Origin: Saccharopolyspora sp. NFXS83
GTDB lineage: Bacteria > Actinomycetota > Actinomycetes > Mycobacteriales > Pseudonocardiaceae
Direction of reading: 5' to 3'
Length of the DNA stretch: 64,000 nt
Assembly (NCBI RefSeq): GCF_026241095.1
Contig: NZ_JAPFGB010000002.1
Span: 179,833-243,832 of the forward strand
The position numbers and the translations under genes are program-made. Positions 1-8,436 of this stretch are shown here, in pieces. How positions within the stretch are numbered: the stretch's first letter is position 1; each line of letters starts with the position of its first letter. The notes below the pieces were generated by a model that made no database searches, was not told the DNA's origin, and was given only the letters and a program-made list of their open reading frames with translations.

Positions 1-43
1 GTGCGCGGCTTGCACGAGTGGGTGCGGGCCACCACCACCTGGA
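1..43. other. Left-edge fragment without assignable gene
   Basis: Only 43 bases precede the stop of the first gene. A plus-strand frame is open from base 1, but it is too short and unrecognisable to call. Confidence 0.3.
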
Positions 44-2539
44 TCAACGCGGCAGGTCGCCCTTCGCCCGCGCCGAGGAGTCGTCCGGAGGAACGGGCTC
101 GGACACCCCGTCGCCGGTGAAGTGCACCGCGTCGATTTCGAACAAATCGGTCCCTTCACCCACGAACACGAAGAACAGCGGCCCGGAGTTGCCCGGATCG
201 GTCACCGGAACCGGCTCCACGTCCAGGTATTCGCCGCCGGTGCTGGGCACTTGCGCCGTCTGCAGCAGCTCCCCGTCCGGAGCACCGGCTCGGACTTCGA
301 TGGTGCCGCCCGGTCCGGCCGCCGAGACCCGGTAGCCGATGCCGTCCACGCCCGTCAGGTTCACCGGGTCGATGGAGATCCAGTCGCCCGCTTCGATGCC
401 GCCGACCTTGCGGCCACCGGCCGCGTCCGGCTCCTCCACCACCTCGACGCCCTGGGCGTCGGTGAAGAACTCGGCCTGCTTGTCCGCGGGCTGCAGCACC
501 ACCCGGTCGGTGCCCGTCACGGGTGGCAGGTCCTCGGCGCCGGTGTCGGTGTAATCGGCGGTGATCACGCCGAACACGTCGGCGTCGAGCCCGTGGCCCT
601 CGTCGGCCGGAGTCTCGATCACGCCTTCGCAGCCGACCTCCTCGCTCAGCGGGTGCGCGTGGGTGTCGTGGCCGAGCGCGTAGCTGACCTGCACCCGGGA
701 GCAGTCGATCTGCTCGTCCTCGGCGTCGGTGACGCTGACCCGGAACGGCACCTGCTCGCCGAAGGTGTACACCCCGCCGTCCGGCGGCAGCTCGACGCTG
801 ACCTGCGGCGGCGTGTTGCCGACGATGATCTGCACGCTGGCGTGCCCGACCTTGCCGGTCGAGTCGGTCACGGTGAGCTTCGCGGTGTAGCCGCCGCGCT
901 CGTCGTAGGTGAACGACACCGGCCCGTCCGCGGTCGAGTCCACGGTGCCGTCGCTGGTGAAGTCCCACTCGTAGCTCAGCGGCCCGCCGTCGGGGTCGGT
1001 GGTGCCCGCCGGGTCGAACTCGACCGTCAGCGGTGCCTCACCGGAGGAGGTGACGTCGGCGCTCAGCTTCGCCCTCGGGGTCTTCGCGTCGGGGCTGTGC
1101 TCGATGCGGTACAGCGCCGAGTCGTCCGCGCCGCCGAAGTAGCTGGAGCCGTAGTCCAGCACGTACAGCGCGCCGTCGGGGCCGAACTCGATGTTCATCG
1201 GCCGGGTCAGGTCCATCGAGTCGAAGAACGGCCGGACAGCGGCCAGGTTCCCGTCCTCGGCGAGCTCGAACTCCTTGATCCAGCCCCGGTCCCACTCGTA
1301 GTTCAGCACCTTCCCGTCGTAGTACTCCGGGAACTTCAGCGGCTCGTCCAGGTCCGGGTCGAAGTGGTACACCGGTCCGCCCATCGGCGACTCCGGCCCC
1401 TCGCCGAGTTCGGGCACCGACCCGTCGTCGTAGTCCAACCACGCGGGTTGCGCCGGTGGCAGCTCGACCAGCCCGGTGTTGTGCGGGCTCTCGTTGCGCG
1501 GCGCCGCGCAGTCGAAGGGCTGCCCGGACTCGCCGGTCGCGTAGTCGTGGTCGATGAACGGTTCGTTGGCGCCGATGCAGTAGGGCCAGCCGAAGTTGCC
1601 CGGCTCCTTGATCAGGTTGTACTCCACGGTGCCGCTGGGTCCGCGCTCCGGATCCGCGGATCCGGCGTCCGGTCCGTACTCGCCGAGGTGGATCCACCCG
1701 GTCTGCTCGTCCACGGTGAACCGGAACGGGTTGCGCAGCCCCATCGCGTAGATCTCGGGGCGGGTGCCGTCCGTGCCCGCCGGGAACAGGTTGCCCTCCG
1801 GGGAGGTGTAGCTGCCGTCGGCTTCGACGTGGATGCGCAGGATCTTGCCGCGCAGGTCGTCGGTGTTGCCCGCGGAGCGCTGCGCGTCGAAGGCGGGGTT
1901 GCGCTCCGGGCGCTCGTCGATCGGGGTGTAGCCGTCCGAGGAGAACGGGTTCGTGTCGTCCCCTGTGGACAGGTAGAGGTTGCCGTCGGCGTCGAAGTCG
2001 ATCTCACCGCCCGCGTGGCAGCAGGTGCCGCGGTTCGCCGGAACCCGCAGGATTTCCTGCCCGCTCGCGAGGTCGAGCGTGCCCGCGTCGGTGAGCGGGA
2101 ACCGGGCCAGCACGTTGTGCCCGTCGAAGGGCGCGAAGTCCGCGGCCTCGCCCTCTTCCGGCGCATCGCCGGCGGGGGTGTCCAGCGGCGGCGCGTAGTA
2201 CAGGTACACCCACCGGTTCTCGGCGAAGCCGGGGTCCACGGCGATGCCCTGCAGGCCGTCCTCGTCGTGGTTGTACACGGGCAGCGCGGCGGCCAGCGTG
2301 GTGGTGGCGTCCGGCGTGGTGAGGTACACGTCGCCGTCGCGGGAGGTGTGCAGCACGCGGCGGTCGGGCAGCACCGCCAGCGCCATCGGTTCGCCCAGCT
2401 TGGTTTCGCCCTGGGCCAGCGTGATCTGGTCGAACGCCGTATCCGGTGGAGGCGATGCGGCGGACGCGGACGGTACTGCCAGGGCAGCCGCAGTCACGAC
2501 CGCCAGGGTCGTGGATGCGGCCAATCGTAGGAATCGCAC
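44..2539 (-). CDS. Secreted glucose/sorbosone dehydrogenase-type beta-propeller with PKD and CBM6-like domains
   Basis: This is an 831-aa exported protein. Residues 1-27 form a Sec signal peptide with an Ala-rich core ending in ASA. Residues ~35-480 carry the soluble aldose dehydrogenase propeller, with motifs such as GTCCHAGGEID and GLRNPFRFTVD. A PKD/Ig-like fold (YEWDFTSDG) spans ~490-575. The last ~120 residues resemble a CBM6 carbohydrate-binding module. Known relatives oxidise sugars outside the cell, often with PQQ. It is the last gene after the ABC transporter and ThuA genes on the same strand, so extracellular sugar oxidation coupled to uptake is likely. The substrate is unknown, and PQQ dependence is assumed from the family. 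Confidence 0.85.
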   Translation of the reverse strand: MRFLRLAASTTLAVVTAAALAVPSASAASPPPDTAFDQITLAQGETKLGEPMALAVLPDRRVLHTSRDGDVYLTTPDATTTLAAALPVYNHDEDGLQGIAVDPGFAENRWVYLYYAPPLDTPAGDAPEEGEAADFAPFDGHNVLARFPLTDAGTLDLASGQEILRVPANRGTCCHAGGEIDFDADGNLYLSTGDDTNPFSSDGYTPIDERPERNPAFDAQRSAGNTDDLRGKILRIHVEADGSYTSPEGNLFPAGTDGTRPEIYAMGLRNPFRFTVDEQTGWIHLGEYGPDAGSADPERGPSGTVEYNLIKEPGNFGWPYCIGANEPFIDHDYATGESGQPFDCAAPRNESPHNTGLVELPPAQPAWLDYDDGSVPELGEGPESPMGGPVYHFDPDLDEPLKFPEYYDGKVLNYEWDRGWIKEFELAEDGNLAAVRPFFDSMDLTRPMNIEFGPDGALYVLDYGSSYFGGADDSALYRIEHSPDAKTPRAKLSADVTSSGEAPLTVEFDPAGTTDPDGGPLSYEWDFTSDGTVDSTADGPVSFTYDERGGYTAKLTVTDSTGKVGHASVQIIVGNTPPQVSVELPPDGGVYTFGEQVPFRVSVTDAEDEQIDCSRVQVSYALGHDTHAHPLSEEVGCEGVIETPADEGHGLDADVFGVITADYTDTGAEDLPPVTGTDRVVLQPADKQAEFFTDAQGVEVVEEPDAAGGRKVGGIEAGDWISIDPVNLTGVDGIGYRVSAAGPGGTIEVRAGAPDGELLQTAQVPSTGGEYLDVEPVPVTDPGNSGPLFFVFVGEGTDLFEIDAVHFTGDGVSEPVPPDDSSARAKGDLPR

Positions 2540-2630
2540 CAGGTCACTCCTCGTCGCTCACGGTCCCGGCGGCATCGCCGGGACGATCTACGAATCCGTG
2601 CGGAACGATCTCCGCGCTCGGTGCCTCGTC

Positions 2631-2722
2631 CGCGGCTTCCTCGCGAGGAGGCGATGTCGCCGTGCAGGACCGCTGCACGAGAAATCGCTTCCGCGGCGAG
2701 CGAGCCGCTGAGCTTCCGCTGC
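2631..2722. repeat. Partial copy of dispersed intergenic hairpin element
   Basis: The left part, GCGGCTTCCTCGCGAGGA, and the right part, GAGCCGCTGAG followed by TTCCGC, match the copy at 47857-47945 in the same orientation. The inner segments GCGAT, CGCCGTGCA and ATCG are also shared. The outer module present in full copies is missing. It lies between the sugar dehydrogenase and ThuA genes. Confidence 0.7.
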
Positions 2723-2741
2723 GCAGGCCGTTCCGAAGGGC

Positions 2742-3512
2742 TCAGCAGGGGGTCTGCCCGGTGGCGGTGCGGATGCCGCCGAGCAGGTGACGCAGGAAAT
2801 CCGGTTCGGCGAAGGACTCCTCGGTGTGGCCGCCACCGGTGTAGTAGGCGCGGCCGGAGTCGATGACGTGGCACCAGGCGATCGGGTGATCACCCATCGC
2901 GCCTTCGCCGGGGTCGTAGCCGGACTCGTCGAGGGCGGCCAGCACGTGCGTGTCACCGCGGGGATTGGTCGCGAAGTTGTACCACTCGTCCGTGCGGTGC
3001 CAGTGGCGCGGCAGGTGCGCCGTGGAGTCGTGCTCGTGGTCTTCGATCCGGACCGTCGCGGGCTGGATCTCGGGGTGGTCGGCGAAGTACGCACCGACGA
3101 GCTCGCCGTAGAACGGCCAGTCGTACTCGGTGTCGGCGGCGGCGTGCACGCCGAAGTAGCCACCGCCTCCGCGGATGTAGCGCTCGAACGCCGACTGCTC
3201 GCCGGGTTCGAGCACGTCCCCGGTGGTCGACAGCCACACCACCGCGTCGTGGCGCGCGAGTTCGGCATCGCTGAACGCCGCGGAGTCCTCCGTGGACTCG
3301 ACCGCGAATCCGTGTTCCTGGCCGAGGCGTTCGATCGCCGCGATGCCGGACTCGATGGACTCGTGCCGGAAACCGGCGGTCTCGGAGAAGACCAGCACGC
3401 TCGGTTCGTCGTGCTCGCCCGCCCACGCCGGAGCGGCCAGCGCCCCGGCCGTGCACAGCGCCAGCGCCAAGCCCAGGAGCTTCCTGCCCGCGACCTTCCG
3501 CCCGGCGCTCAC
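2742..3512 (-). CDS. Exported ThuA-domain protein (trehalose utilisation family)
   Basis: This 256-aa protein has an N-terminal signal peptide (core LLGLALALCTAGALAAPAWA) followed by a ThuA fold of the glutamine-amidotransferase-like class. Visible motifs are VFSETAGFRHESI, GGGGYFGVHAAADTEYDW and the C-terminal GRAYYTGGGHTEES. ThuA proteins accompany 3-keto-sugar and disaccharide utilisation; their exact chemistry is unsettled. The GTG start at 3512 overlaps the stop of the substrate-binding gene (GTGA), which gives translational coupling. Longer upstream reading in this frame runs inside that gene and lacks family similarity, so the shorter start was chosen. Confidence 0.85.
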   Translation of the reverse strand: MSAGRKVAGRKLLGLALALCTAGALAAPAWAGEHDEPSVLVFSETAGFRHESIESGIAAIERLGQEHGFAVESTEDSAAFSDAELARHDAVVWLSTTGDVLEPGEQSAFERYIRGGGGYFGVHAAADTEYDWPFYGELVGAYFADHPEIQPATVRIEDHEHDSTAHLPRHWHRTDEWYNFATNPRGDTHVLAALDESGYDPGEGAMGDHPIAWCHVIDSGRAYYTGGGHTEESFAEPDFLRHLLGGIRTATGQTPC

Positions 3513-4555
3513 GACGCGAACCCGACGTCGAGGTACCGGTCCACGTTCTCGCGGGTCACCACGGCCGAGTAGGTCGTGATCGAGCGCGGCACCTCGTGCT
3601 CGGCCAGGTCGGACATGCCGCGCGCCTGCACCAGCAGCCGCGCCAGCGCGATCGCCGACGAGCACATCGACGGGTTGTAGAGCACCGTGGCCTGCACGAC
3701 GCCGCCGCCCGCCTTGATGCGTTCCATCATGTCGCGCGAACCCGCGCCGCCGACGAGGAAGAACTCCTCGCGCCCGGCGGCCTCGACCGCGGCGAGCACC
3801 CCGATCCCCTGGTCGTCGTCGTGGTTCCACACCGCGTCCAGGTGCGCCGCGGCCTGCAGCAGGTTCGTCGCCTGCCGCTCACCGGACTCGGCGGTGAAGT
3901 CCGCGGCGACCCGCCGCGCCACCCGCAGCCCGTGCCGCGCCAGCCCGTCGCGGAACCCGGCGCTGCGCTCCTGGGTCAGCGGCAGCGAATCGGTGCCCGC
4001 GATCTCGGCGATCACCGGGTCCGCGACGCCCCGGCGGCGCAGCTCGGCGGCGATGTGGTCGGCCGCGTTGACGCCCATGCCGTGGTTGTCGCCACCGATC
4101 CACACCCGGTAGGCGTCGGGCGAGTCGAAGACGCGGTCCACGTTGACCACGGGAATCCCGGCCCGCGTGGCCCGCCGCGCCACGTCGGTCAGCGCCTTGC
4201 CGTCGGCGGGCAGGATCACGAGCACGTCGACCTGCTCGTTGATCAGGGTTTCGACCTGGGCGATCTGCTGGTTGACGTCGCTGCTGCCCTCGGTCGCCCG
4301 GAACGTGACGTCGGGCAGCCCTTCGGCCTGCGCGCGGGCGTTGGTGGTCATCGCCGCCATCCAGCCGTGGTCGGCGGCGGGCGCGGAAAAGCCGATCGTC
4401 ACCTGGGTGCCGGGGGCGGCGTTGTCGCCACCGGCGGCGACCGCGGACGGGTTCTGCTGCTGCGGCGGGTCGTTGGCCAGGCACCCGGTCAGCAGCGCGG
4501 TCGCGCCCAGCGCACCGGTGCCGAACAGGAACCCGCGACGAGGAGTTGCGGACAT
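3509..4555 (-). CDS. Sugar ABC transporter substrate-binding lipoprotein
   Basis: This 348-aa periplasmic-binding protein is of the ribose/LacI-like type. The N-terminus has twin arginines (TPRRGFLFGTG) and a lipobox ending in LLTGC, with Cys25 as the lipidation site, so it is probably membrane-anchored after Tat or Sec export. The core shows the class I fold: VTIGFSAPAADHGW near the start, DVLVILPADGKAL, GIPVVNVDRVF, then WNHDDDQGIGVLAA near the end. It sits directly after the permease gene (23-nt gap) and overlaps the ThuA gene. The ligand is probably a monosaccharide or polyol, but it cannot be named from sequence. Confidence 0.93.
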   Translation of the reverse strand: MSATPRRGFLFGTGALGATALLTGCLANDPPQQQNPSAVAAGGDNAAPGTQVTIGFSAPAADHGWMAAMTTNARAQAEGLPDVTFRATEGSSDVNQQIAQVETLINEQVDVLVILPADGKALTDVARRATRAGIPVVNVDRVFDSPDAYRVWIGGDNHGMGVNAADHIAAELRRRGVADPVIAEIAGTDSLPLTQERSAGFRDGLARHGLRVARRVAADFTAESGERQATNLLQAAAHLDAVWNHDDDQGIGVLAAVEAAGREEFFLVGGAGSRDMMERIKAGGGVVQATVLYNPSMCSSAIALARLLVQARGMSDLAEHEVPRSITTYSAVVTRENVDRYLDVGFAS

Positions 4556-4578
4556 GGCGATCTCCGAACGTGGGGGAT

Positions 4579-5583
4579 TCAGCTGGGGGAACTGCGGCGG
4601 CGAGTGCGGGCCTGCAGCAGCACGGCGAGCACGATGATCGCGCCCTTGACGATGTTCTGGATGTCGGTTTCGAGGTTGTTGAGCGTGAAGACGTTGCTCA
4701 ACGTCGTGAAGATCAGCACGCCGATCAAGGTGCCGGTCATGCTGCCGCGCCCACCGGAGAGCAAGGTCCCGCCGATGACGACCGCGGCGATCGCGTCCAG
4801 CTCGTAGTACAGGCCGTTGGTGGACGCGCCGGAGGTGGTGCGCGCCACCACCATGATCGCCGCGATGGCGCAGCAGAACCCGGCCAGCGCGTAGACCAGC
4901 GCGGTGTGCCTGCGGACGTTGATCCCGGCGAGCCGAGCGGCTTCGGCGTTGCCGCCGACCGCCAGCGTCCGGCGTCCGAACGTGGTGCGGTTGAGCAGCG
5001 TCCAGCCGCCCGCGAACACCGCGGCGAAGATCCAGATCAGCACCGGGACGCCCAGCAGGTCGGCCTGGAAGATCGCGCCGAACGCCGGAGCGTCGACCAC
5101 CTGCGTCTGCCTGCCGCTGATCCGCTCGGCCAGCCCGCGCGCCGAGGCCATCATCGCCAGCGTCGCGATGAACGGCACCACCCGGCCGTAGGCGACCAGC
5201 AACCCGTTGACCAGGCCGCAACCGGTGCCGACCAGCAGCGCGCACACCACCATCACACCCACCCCGTGGGACTGGGTGGCCCAGGTCGTCATCCACACGC
5301 TGCACAGCGCGACCATCGAACCGACCGACAGGTCGATCCCGCCCGCCGAGATCACGAACGTCATGCCGACGCTGACCACTCCGATGGCCGCGGCCAGCCG
5401 CAGCACGGTGGAGATGTTGCCCTCGGTCAGGAACGCGTCCGGGCGGGTGATGTAGCCGGCCACGCACAGTCCGATGAGGACGATCATCAGCGCGGCCAGC
5501 CTGATGTCGGCCCGCGCCCACCAGCGGCTCACCAGCGTCGAGCGGGTCGCGGCGGGTGTCGCGTCGAGGGTCTGCTCGTTCAT
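4579..5583 (-). CDS. Sugar ABC transporter permease (RbsC family)
   Basis: This 334-aa integral membrane protein has roughly eight to ten hydrophobic segments. It carries the RbsC-family stretch with GGIDLSVGSMVAL and the later motif AIAAVVIGGTLLSGGRGS, both hallmarks of ribose/xylose-type permeases. It would form the homodimeric channel of the importer encoded here. Its ATG start overlaps the stop of the ATPase gene by ATGA. The C-terminus ends in a short basic tail (ARTRRRSSPS). Confidence 0.93.
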   Translation of the reverse strand: MNEQTLDATPAATRSTLVSRWWARADIRLAALMIVLIGLCVAGYITRPDAFLTEGNISTVLRLAAAIGVVSVGMTFVISAGGIDLSVGSMVALCSVWMTTWATQSHGVGVMVVCALLVGTGCGLVNGLLVAYGRVVPFIATLAMMASARGLAERISGRQTQVVDAPAFGAIFQADLLGVPVLIWIFAAVFAGGWTLLNRTTFGRRTLAVGGNAEAARLAGINVRRHTALVYALAGFCCAIAAIMVVARTTSGASTNGLYYELDAIAAVVIGGTLLSGGRGSMTGTLIGVLIFTTLSNVFTLNNLETDIQNIVKGAIIVLAVLLQARTRRRSSPS

Positions 5584-7076
5584 CGCGCCGCCTCCATGAC
5601 CAGGTCCAGGACGTCGGATTCGGTGATCTCACCGGCGGTCGCGGTGCGCACCGCTGCTCCGTCGCGCAGCACCAGGACACGATCGGCCAGCGCCAGCACT
5701 TCCGGGATGTCGCTGGAGACCACCACGATCGCGATCCCCCCGGCGGCGAGGCGCCGCATCAGCGCGTACAGCTCCGCCCTGGCCCCGACGTCGACGCCGC
5801 GGGTGGGTTCGTCGAGCAGCAGCACCCGGCAGCCGCGCAGCACCCAGCGGCCGATGACGGCCTTCTGCTGGTTGCCGCCGGAGAAGGCGGCGATCGGCCG
5901 GAACGGGTCGGCGGGACGCAGCTGGAGCTGGTCGACGACCTGCCGGGTCTCGGTGATCTCCTTGGCGCGGTCGGTGAAGCCGAACCGGCTCAACCGCGGC
6001 AGCGACGCCAGCGTGACGTTCGCGGCCAGCGGCAGCAGCGGCAGCAGCGCTTGGCTCTTGCGCTCTTCGGGCGTCAGCCCGATTCCCGCCGCCACCGCAG
6101 CCGGGACGCTGCCCGGCCGCACTCGACGACCGCCGACCCGCACCTCGCCCGAATCCGGTGCGCGGGCGCCGAAGACGGTCTCCAGCAGTTCGCTGCGACC
6201 GCACCCGACGAGTCCGGCGAGCCCGAAGATCTCGCCCGCGTGCACGGTGAAGCTCACGTCCGCGAACTCGCCCCGGCGGCCGAGCCCGCGCACCTCCAGC
6301 ACCGGCCGCTCGGTGGCCGTGCTCCCCACCGCTTCGAGTTCCGGCGGGGAGCCACCCGTCATCAGCGCGACCAGGTCGCCGGTCGTCGCCTCCGCCACCG
6401 CGAGGTCGGCGGCGACCGTGCGGCCGTCCTTGATGACCGTGACGCGGTCGGCGATGCGCCGGATCTCCTCCATGCGGTGGGAGATGTAGATGACCCCGAC
6501 GCCGTCGGCGGTGAGTTCGCCGATGACGCGGAACAGGTTGTCGACCTCACCCGCCGACAGCGCCGCGGTCGGCTCGTCCATCACGATCAGCCGCGCCTCG
6601 TGCTGGAGCGCCCGCGCCATCGACACCAGCTGCCGCGACGCCGCGGGCAGGCTGCCGACCTCCTGGGCCGGGTCGATCTCCGGGTGCCCCAGCCGCGCCA
6701 TCAGCCGCGCCGCCACGCCGCGCGCCTGACCTCGCCGGCTGAAACCGGCGGTGGCCGGTTCGTGGCCGAGGAAGATGTTCTCCGCGACGCTCAAGCCGGC
6801 GACCAGGTCCAGTTCCTGGTACATCGCGGCGATGCCCCGCCGCAACGCGTCGGCCGGTGAGGACAGCGAGATCTCCTCGCCGCGCCACCGGATCGTGCCG
6901 CCGTCCGCGGGGTGCGCCCCGGACAGCACTTTGATCAACGTGGATTTCCCGGCACCGTTCTGCCCCAGCAGGCAGTGCACTTCACCGGGGCGCACCCGCA
7001 GATCCACCCCGTCCAGGGCGCGCACGCCCGGGAAGACCTTGACGATGCCGGACATCGCCAGCAGTTCGGCCGTCAT
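5580..7076 (-). CDS. Sugar ABC transporter ATP-binding protein, two fused ATPase domains (RbsA/MglA type)
   Basis: This 498-aa protein has tandem ABC domains. The N-terminal half has Walker A GQNGAGKST (~38-46) and Walker B LIVMDEPTAAL, with a degenerate signature. The C-terminal half has the usual degenerate Walker A (GLVGCGRSELLE), signature FSGGNQQK and LLLDEPTRGVD. This asymmetry is normal for the carbohydrate CUT2 group. The ATG overlaps the stop of the oxidoreductase gene (ATGA), and the gene's own stop overlaps the permease start, so all three are co-translated. It powers uptake with the adjacent permease and lipoprotein. Confidence 0.95.
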   Translation of the reverse strand: MTAELLAMSGIVKVFPGVRALDGVDLRVRPGEVHCLLGQNGAGKSTLIKVLSGAHPADGGTIRWRGEEISLSSPADALRRGIAAMYQELDLVAGLSVAENIFLGHEPATAGFSRRGQARGVAARLMARLGHPEIDPAQEVGSLPAASRQLVSMARALQHEARLIVMDEPTAALSAGEVDNLFRVIGELTADGVGVIYISHRMEEIRRIADRVTVIKDGRTVAADLAVAEATTGDLVALMTGGSPPELEAVGSTATERPVLEVRGLGRRGEFADVSFTVHAGEIFGLAGLVGCGRSELLETVFGARAPDSGEVRVGGRRVRPGSVPAAVAAGIGLTPEERKSQALLPLLPLAANVTLASLPRLSRFGFTDRAKEITETRQVVDQLQLRPADPFRPIAAFSGGNQQKAVIGRWVLRGCRVLLLDEPTRGVDVGARAELYALMRRLAAGGIAIVVVSSDIPEVLALADRVLVLRDGAAVRTATAGEITESDVLDLVMEAAR

Positions 7077-8221
7077 CTGCCGCCTCCCACCGGTATCCAT
7101 CTGCTGTGGTGGGCCGCGCTGCGCTGCACCGCGTCCAAGACCCGCTGCACCCGCAGACCGGCGGCGAAGTCCGGGCTCGGCGTGGTGCGTTCGGCGATGG
7201 CGGTGACGAAGTCCCGCAGCTGGTGGGTGAACGTGTGCTCGTAGCCGAGCACGTGCCCCGGCGGGTACCAGGCACCCAGGTACGGGTGGTCGGCTTCGGT
7301 GGCAAGGATGCGCCGGAAACCGGCGGTCTCGGCGCCCTCGGTCGCATCGTAGAAGGACAGCTCGTTCATCGACTCGAAGTCGAACGCGAGGCTTCCCGCG
7401 CTGCCGTTGATCTCGATGCGCAACCCGTTCTTGCGCCCGGCCGCGTAGCGGGTCGCCTCGAACGTCCCGAGCGCGCCGCCGCCGAACCGGGCGGTGAACA
7501 TCGTCGCGTCGTCCACCGTCACCGGCCCGGTGCGCCGAGCGTCGTCGACCAGCGGGCGCTCCGCCACGAAGGTGTCGACCAGGCCGCAGACGCTGACGAT
7601 GTCCTCGTCGAGCAGGAACTGCGCGAGATCCACCAAGTGGGCGCCCAAATCCCCCAACGCCCCGGAACCGGCCCGCTCCGCGCGCAACCGCCAGGTCAGC
7701 GGCGCCTGCGGATCGAGTAACCAGTCCTGCAGGTACTGGGCCCGCACGTGCCGGATCGTGCCCAGCCTGCCCTGCTCGATCAGCTCGCGCGCCAACGACA
7801 GCGCGGGCACCCGGCGGTAGTTGAACCCGACCATCGCCTGGATTCCGCCGCGCCGCGCGCGATCCGCCGCCTCGGCCATCGACTCCGCTTCGGTGACCGA
7901 GTTCGCCAGCGGTTTCTCGCACAGCACGTGCTTGCCCGCTTCCAAGGCGCTCATCGCGATCTCGGCGTGGCTGTCGCCCGGGGTGCAGATGTCGACCACG
8001 TGCACGTCGTCGCGCAGCAGCACGGACTTCCAGTCGTCGCTGGCCTCCCGCCAACCGTGCCGGGCGGCGTCCTCGTGCACGGCGTCCTTGCGCCGCCCGC
8101 ACAGCACCACCATCTCCGGCCGGGCCGGGAGATCGAAGACCCGTCCCACGGTCCGCCACGCTTGCGAGTGGACCACGCCCATGAAGGCATGACCCACCAA
8201 GGCGACACCGAGCACGTTCAT
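7073..8221 (-). CDS. Gfo/Idh/MocA-family NAD(P)-dependent sugar oxidoreductase
   Basis: This 382-aa protein has an N-terminal Rossmann fold (GVALVGHAFMG), the family's EKPLANS motif at about residue 97, and a C-terminal alpha/beta substrate domain ending in a GYEHTFTHQLRDF helix. Members oxidise or epimerise sugars and inositols using bound NAD(P). It is the first gene of the transport operon, and ATG 8221 is preceded by GAGGAG. Its co-transcription with a sugar importer and ThuA suggests processing of the imported sugar, possibly through keto intermediates. An open frame extends further upstream, but it reads through the intergenic repeat and is not coding. Confidence 0.9.
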   Translation of the reverse strand: MNVLGVALVGHAFMGVVHSQAWRTVGRVFDLPARPEMVVLCGRRKDAVHEDAARHGWREASDDWKSVLLRDDVHVVDICTPGDSHAEIAMSALEAGKHVLCEKPLANSVTEAESMAEAADRARRGGIQAMVGFNYRRVPALSLARELIEQGRLGTIRHVRAQYLQDWLLDPQAPLTWRLRAERAGSGALGDLGAHLVDLAQFLLDEDIVSVCGLVDTFVAERPLVDDARRTGPVTVDDATMFTARFGGGALGTFEATRYAAGRKNGLRIEINGSAGSLAFDFESMNELSFYDATEGAETAGFRRILATEADHPYLGAWYPPGHVLGYEHTFTHQLRDFVTAIAERTTPSPDFAAGLRVQRVLDAVQRSAAHHSRWIPVGGGR

Positions 8222-8243
8222 GCGTTCTCCTCGCGATCGATTT

Positions 8244-8408
8244 GCGTAGCTGGTCGGTTGGCGGAACCTCAGCGGCTTCCTCGCTGCGGGATCTTTTTCC
8301 CAAGTGGCTCCGCCACGAGGGAAAAAGCCGTCCTCGCGAGGAAACCGCTGAGAACCCGCCGGTGGTCGATCTGCGTGCGTGGTCACTGCTCAGCGGCTTC
8401 GCCGCTGA
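8244..8408. repeat. Full copy of dispersed intergenic hairpin element
   Basis: Outer arms CTCAGCGGCTTCCTCGC (8269-8285) and GCGAGGAAACCGCTGAG (8336-8352) enclose inner arms CTTTTTCCC (8293-8301) and GGGAAAAAG (8319-8327), with GTGG/CCAC at the tip. A second hairpin, AGCGGCTTCGCCGCT, follows at about 8392-8406. The order of modules matches the inverted copy at 47797-47961. It lies between the ROK and oxidoreductase genes and may act in the leader of the transport operon. Confidence 0.8.
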
Positions 8409-8436
8409 GGAGGGAAGGATTAAAAGCGTTGTGGTG

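Noticed and set aside
122-2530. 802-aa open frame antisense to the sugar dehydrogenase gene
   Set aside because: It has Arg/Val-rich, low-complexity composition without any family motif. The opposite strand encodes a complete secreted protein with signal peptide and domains.
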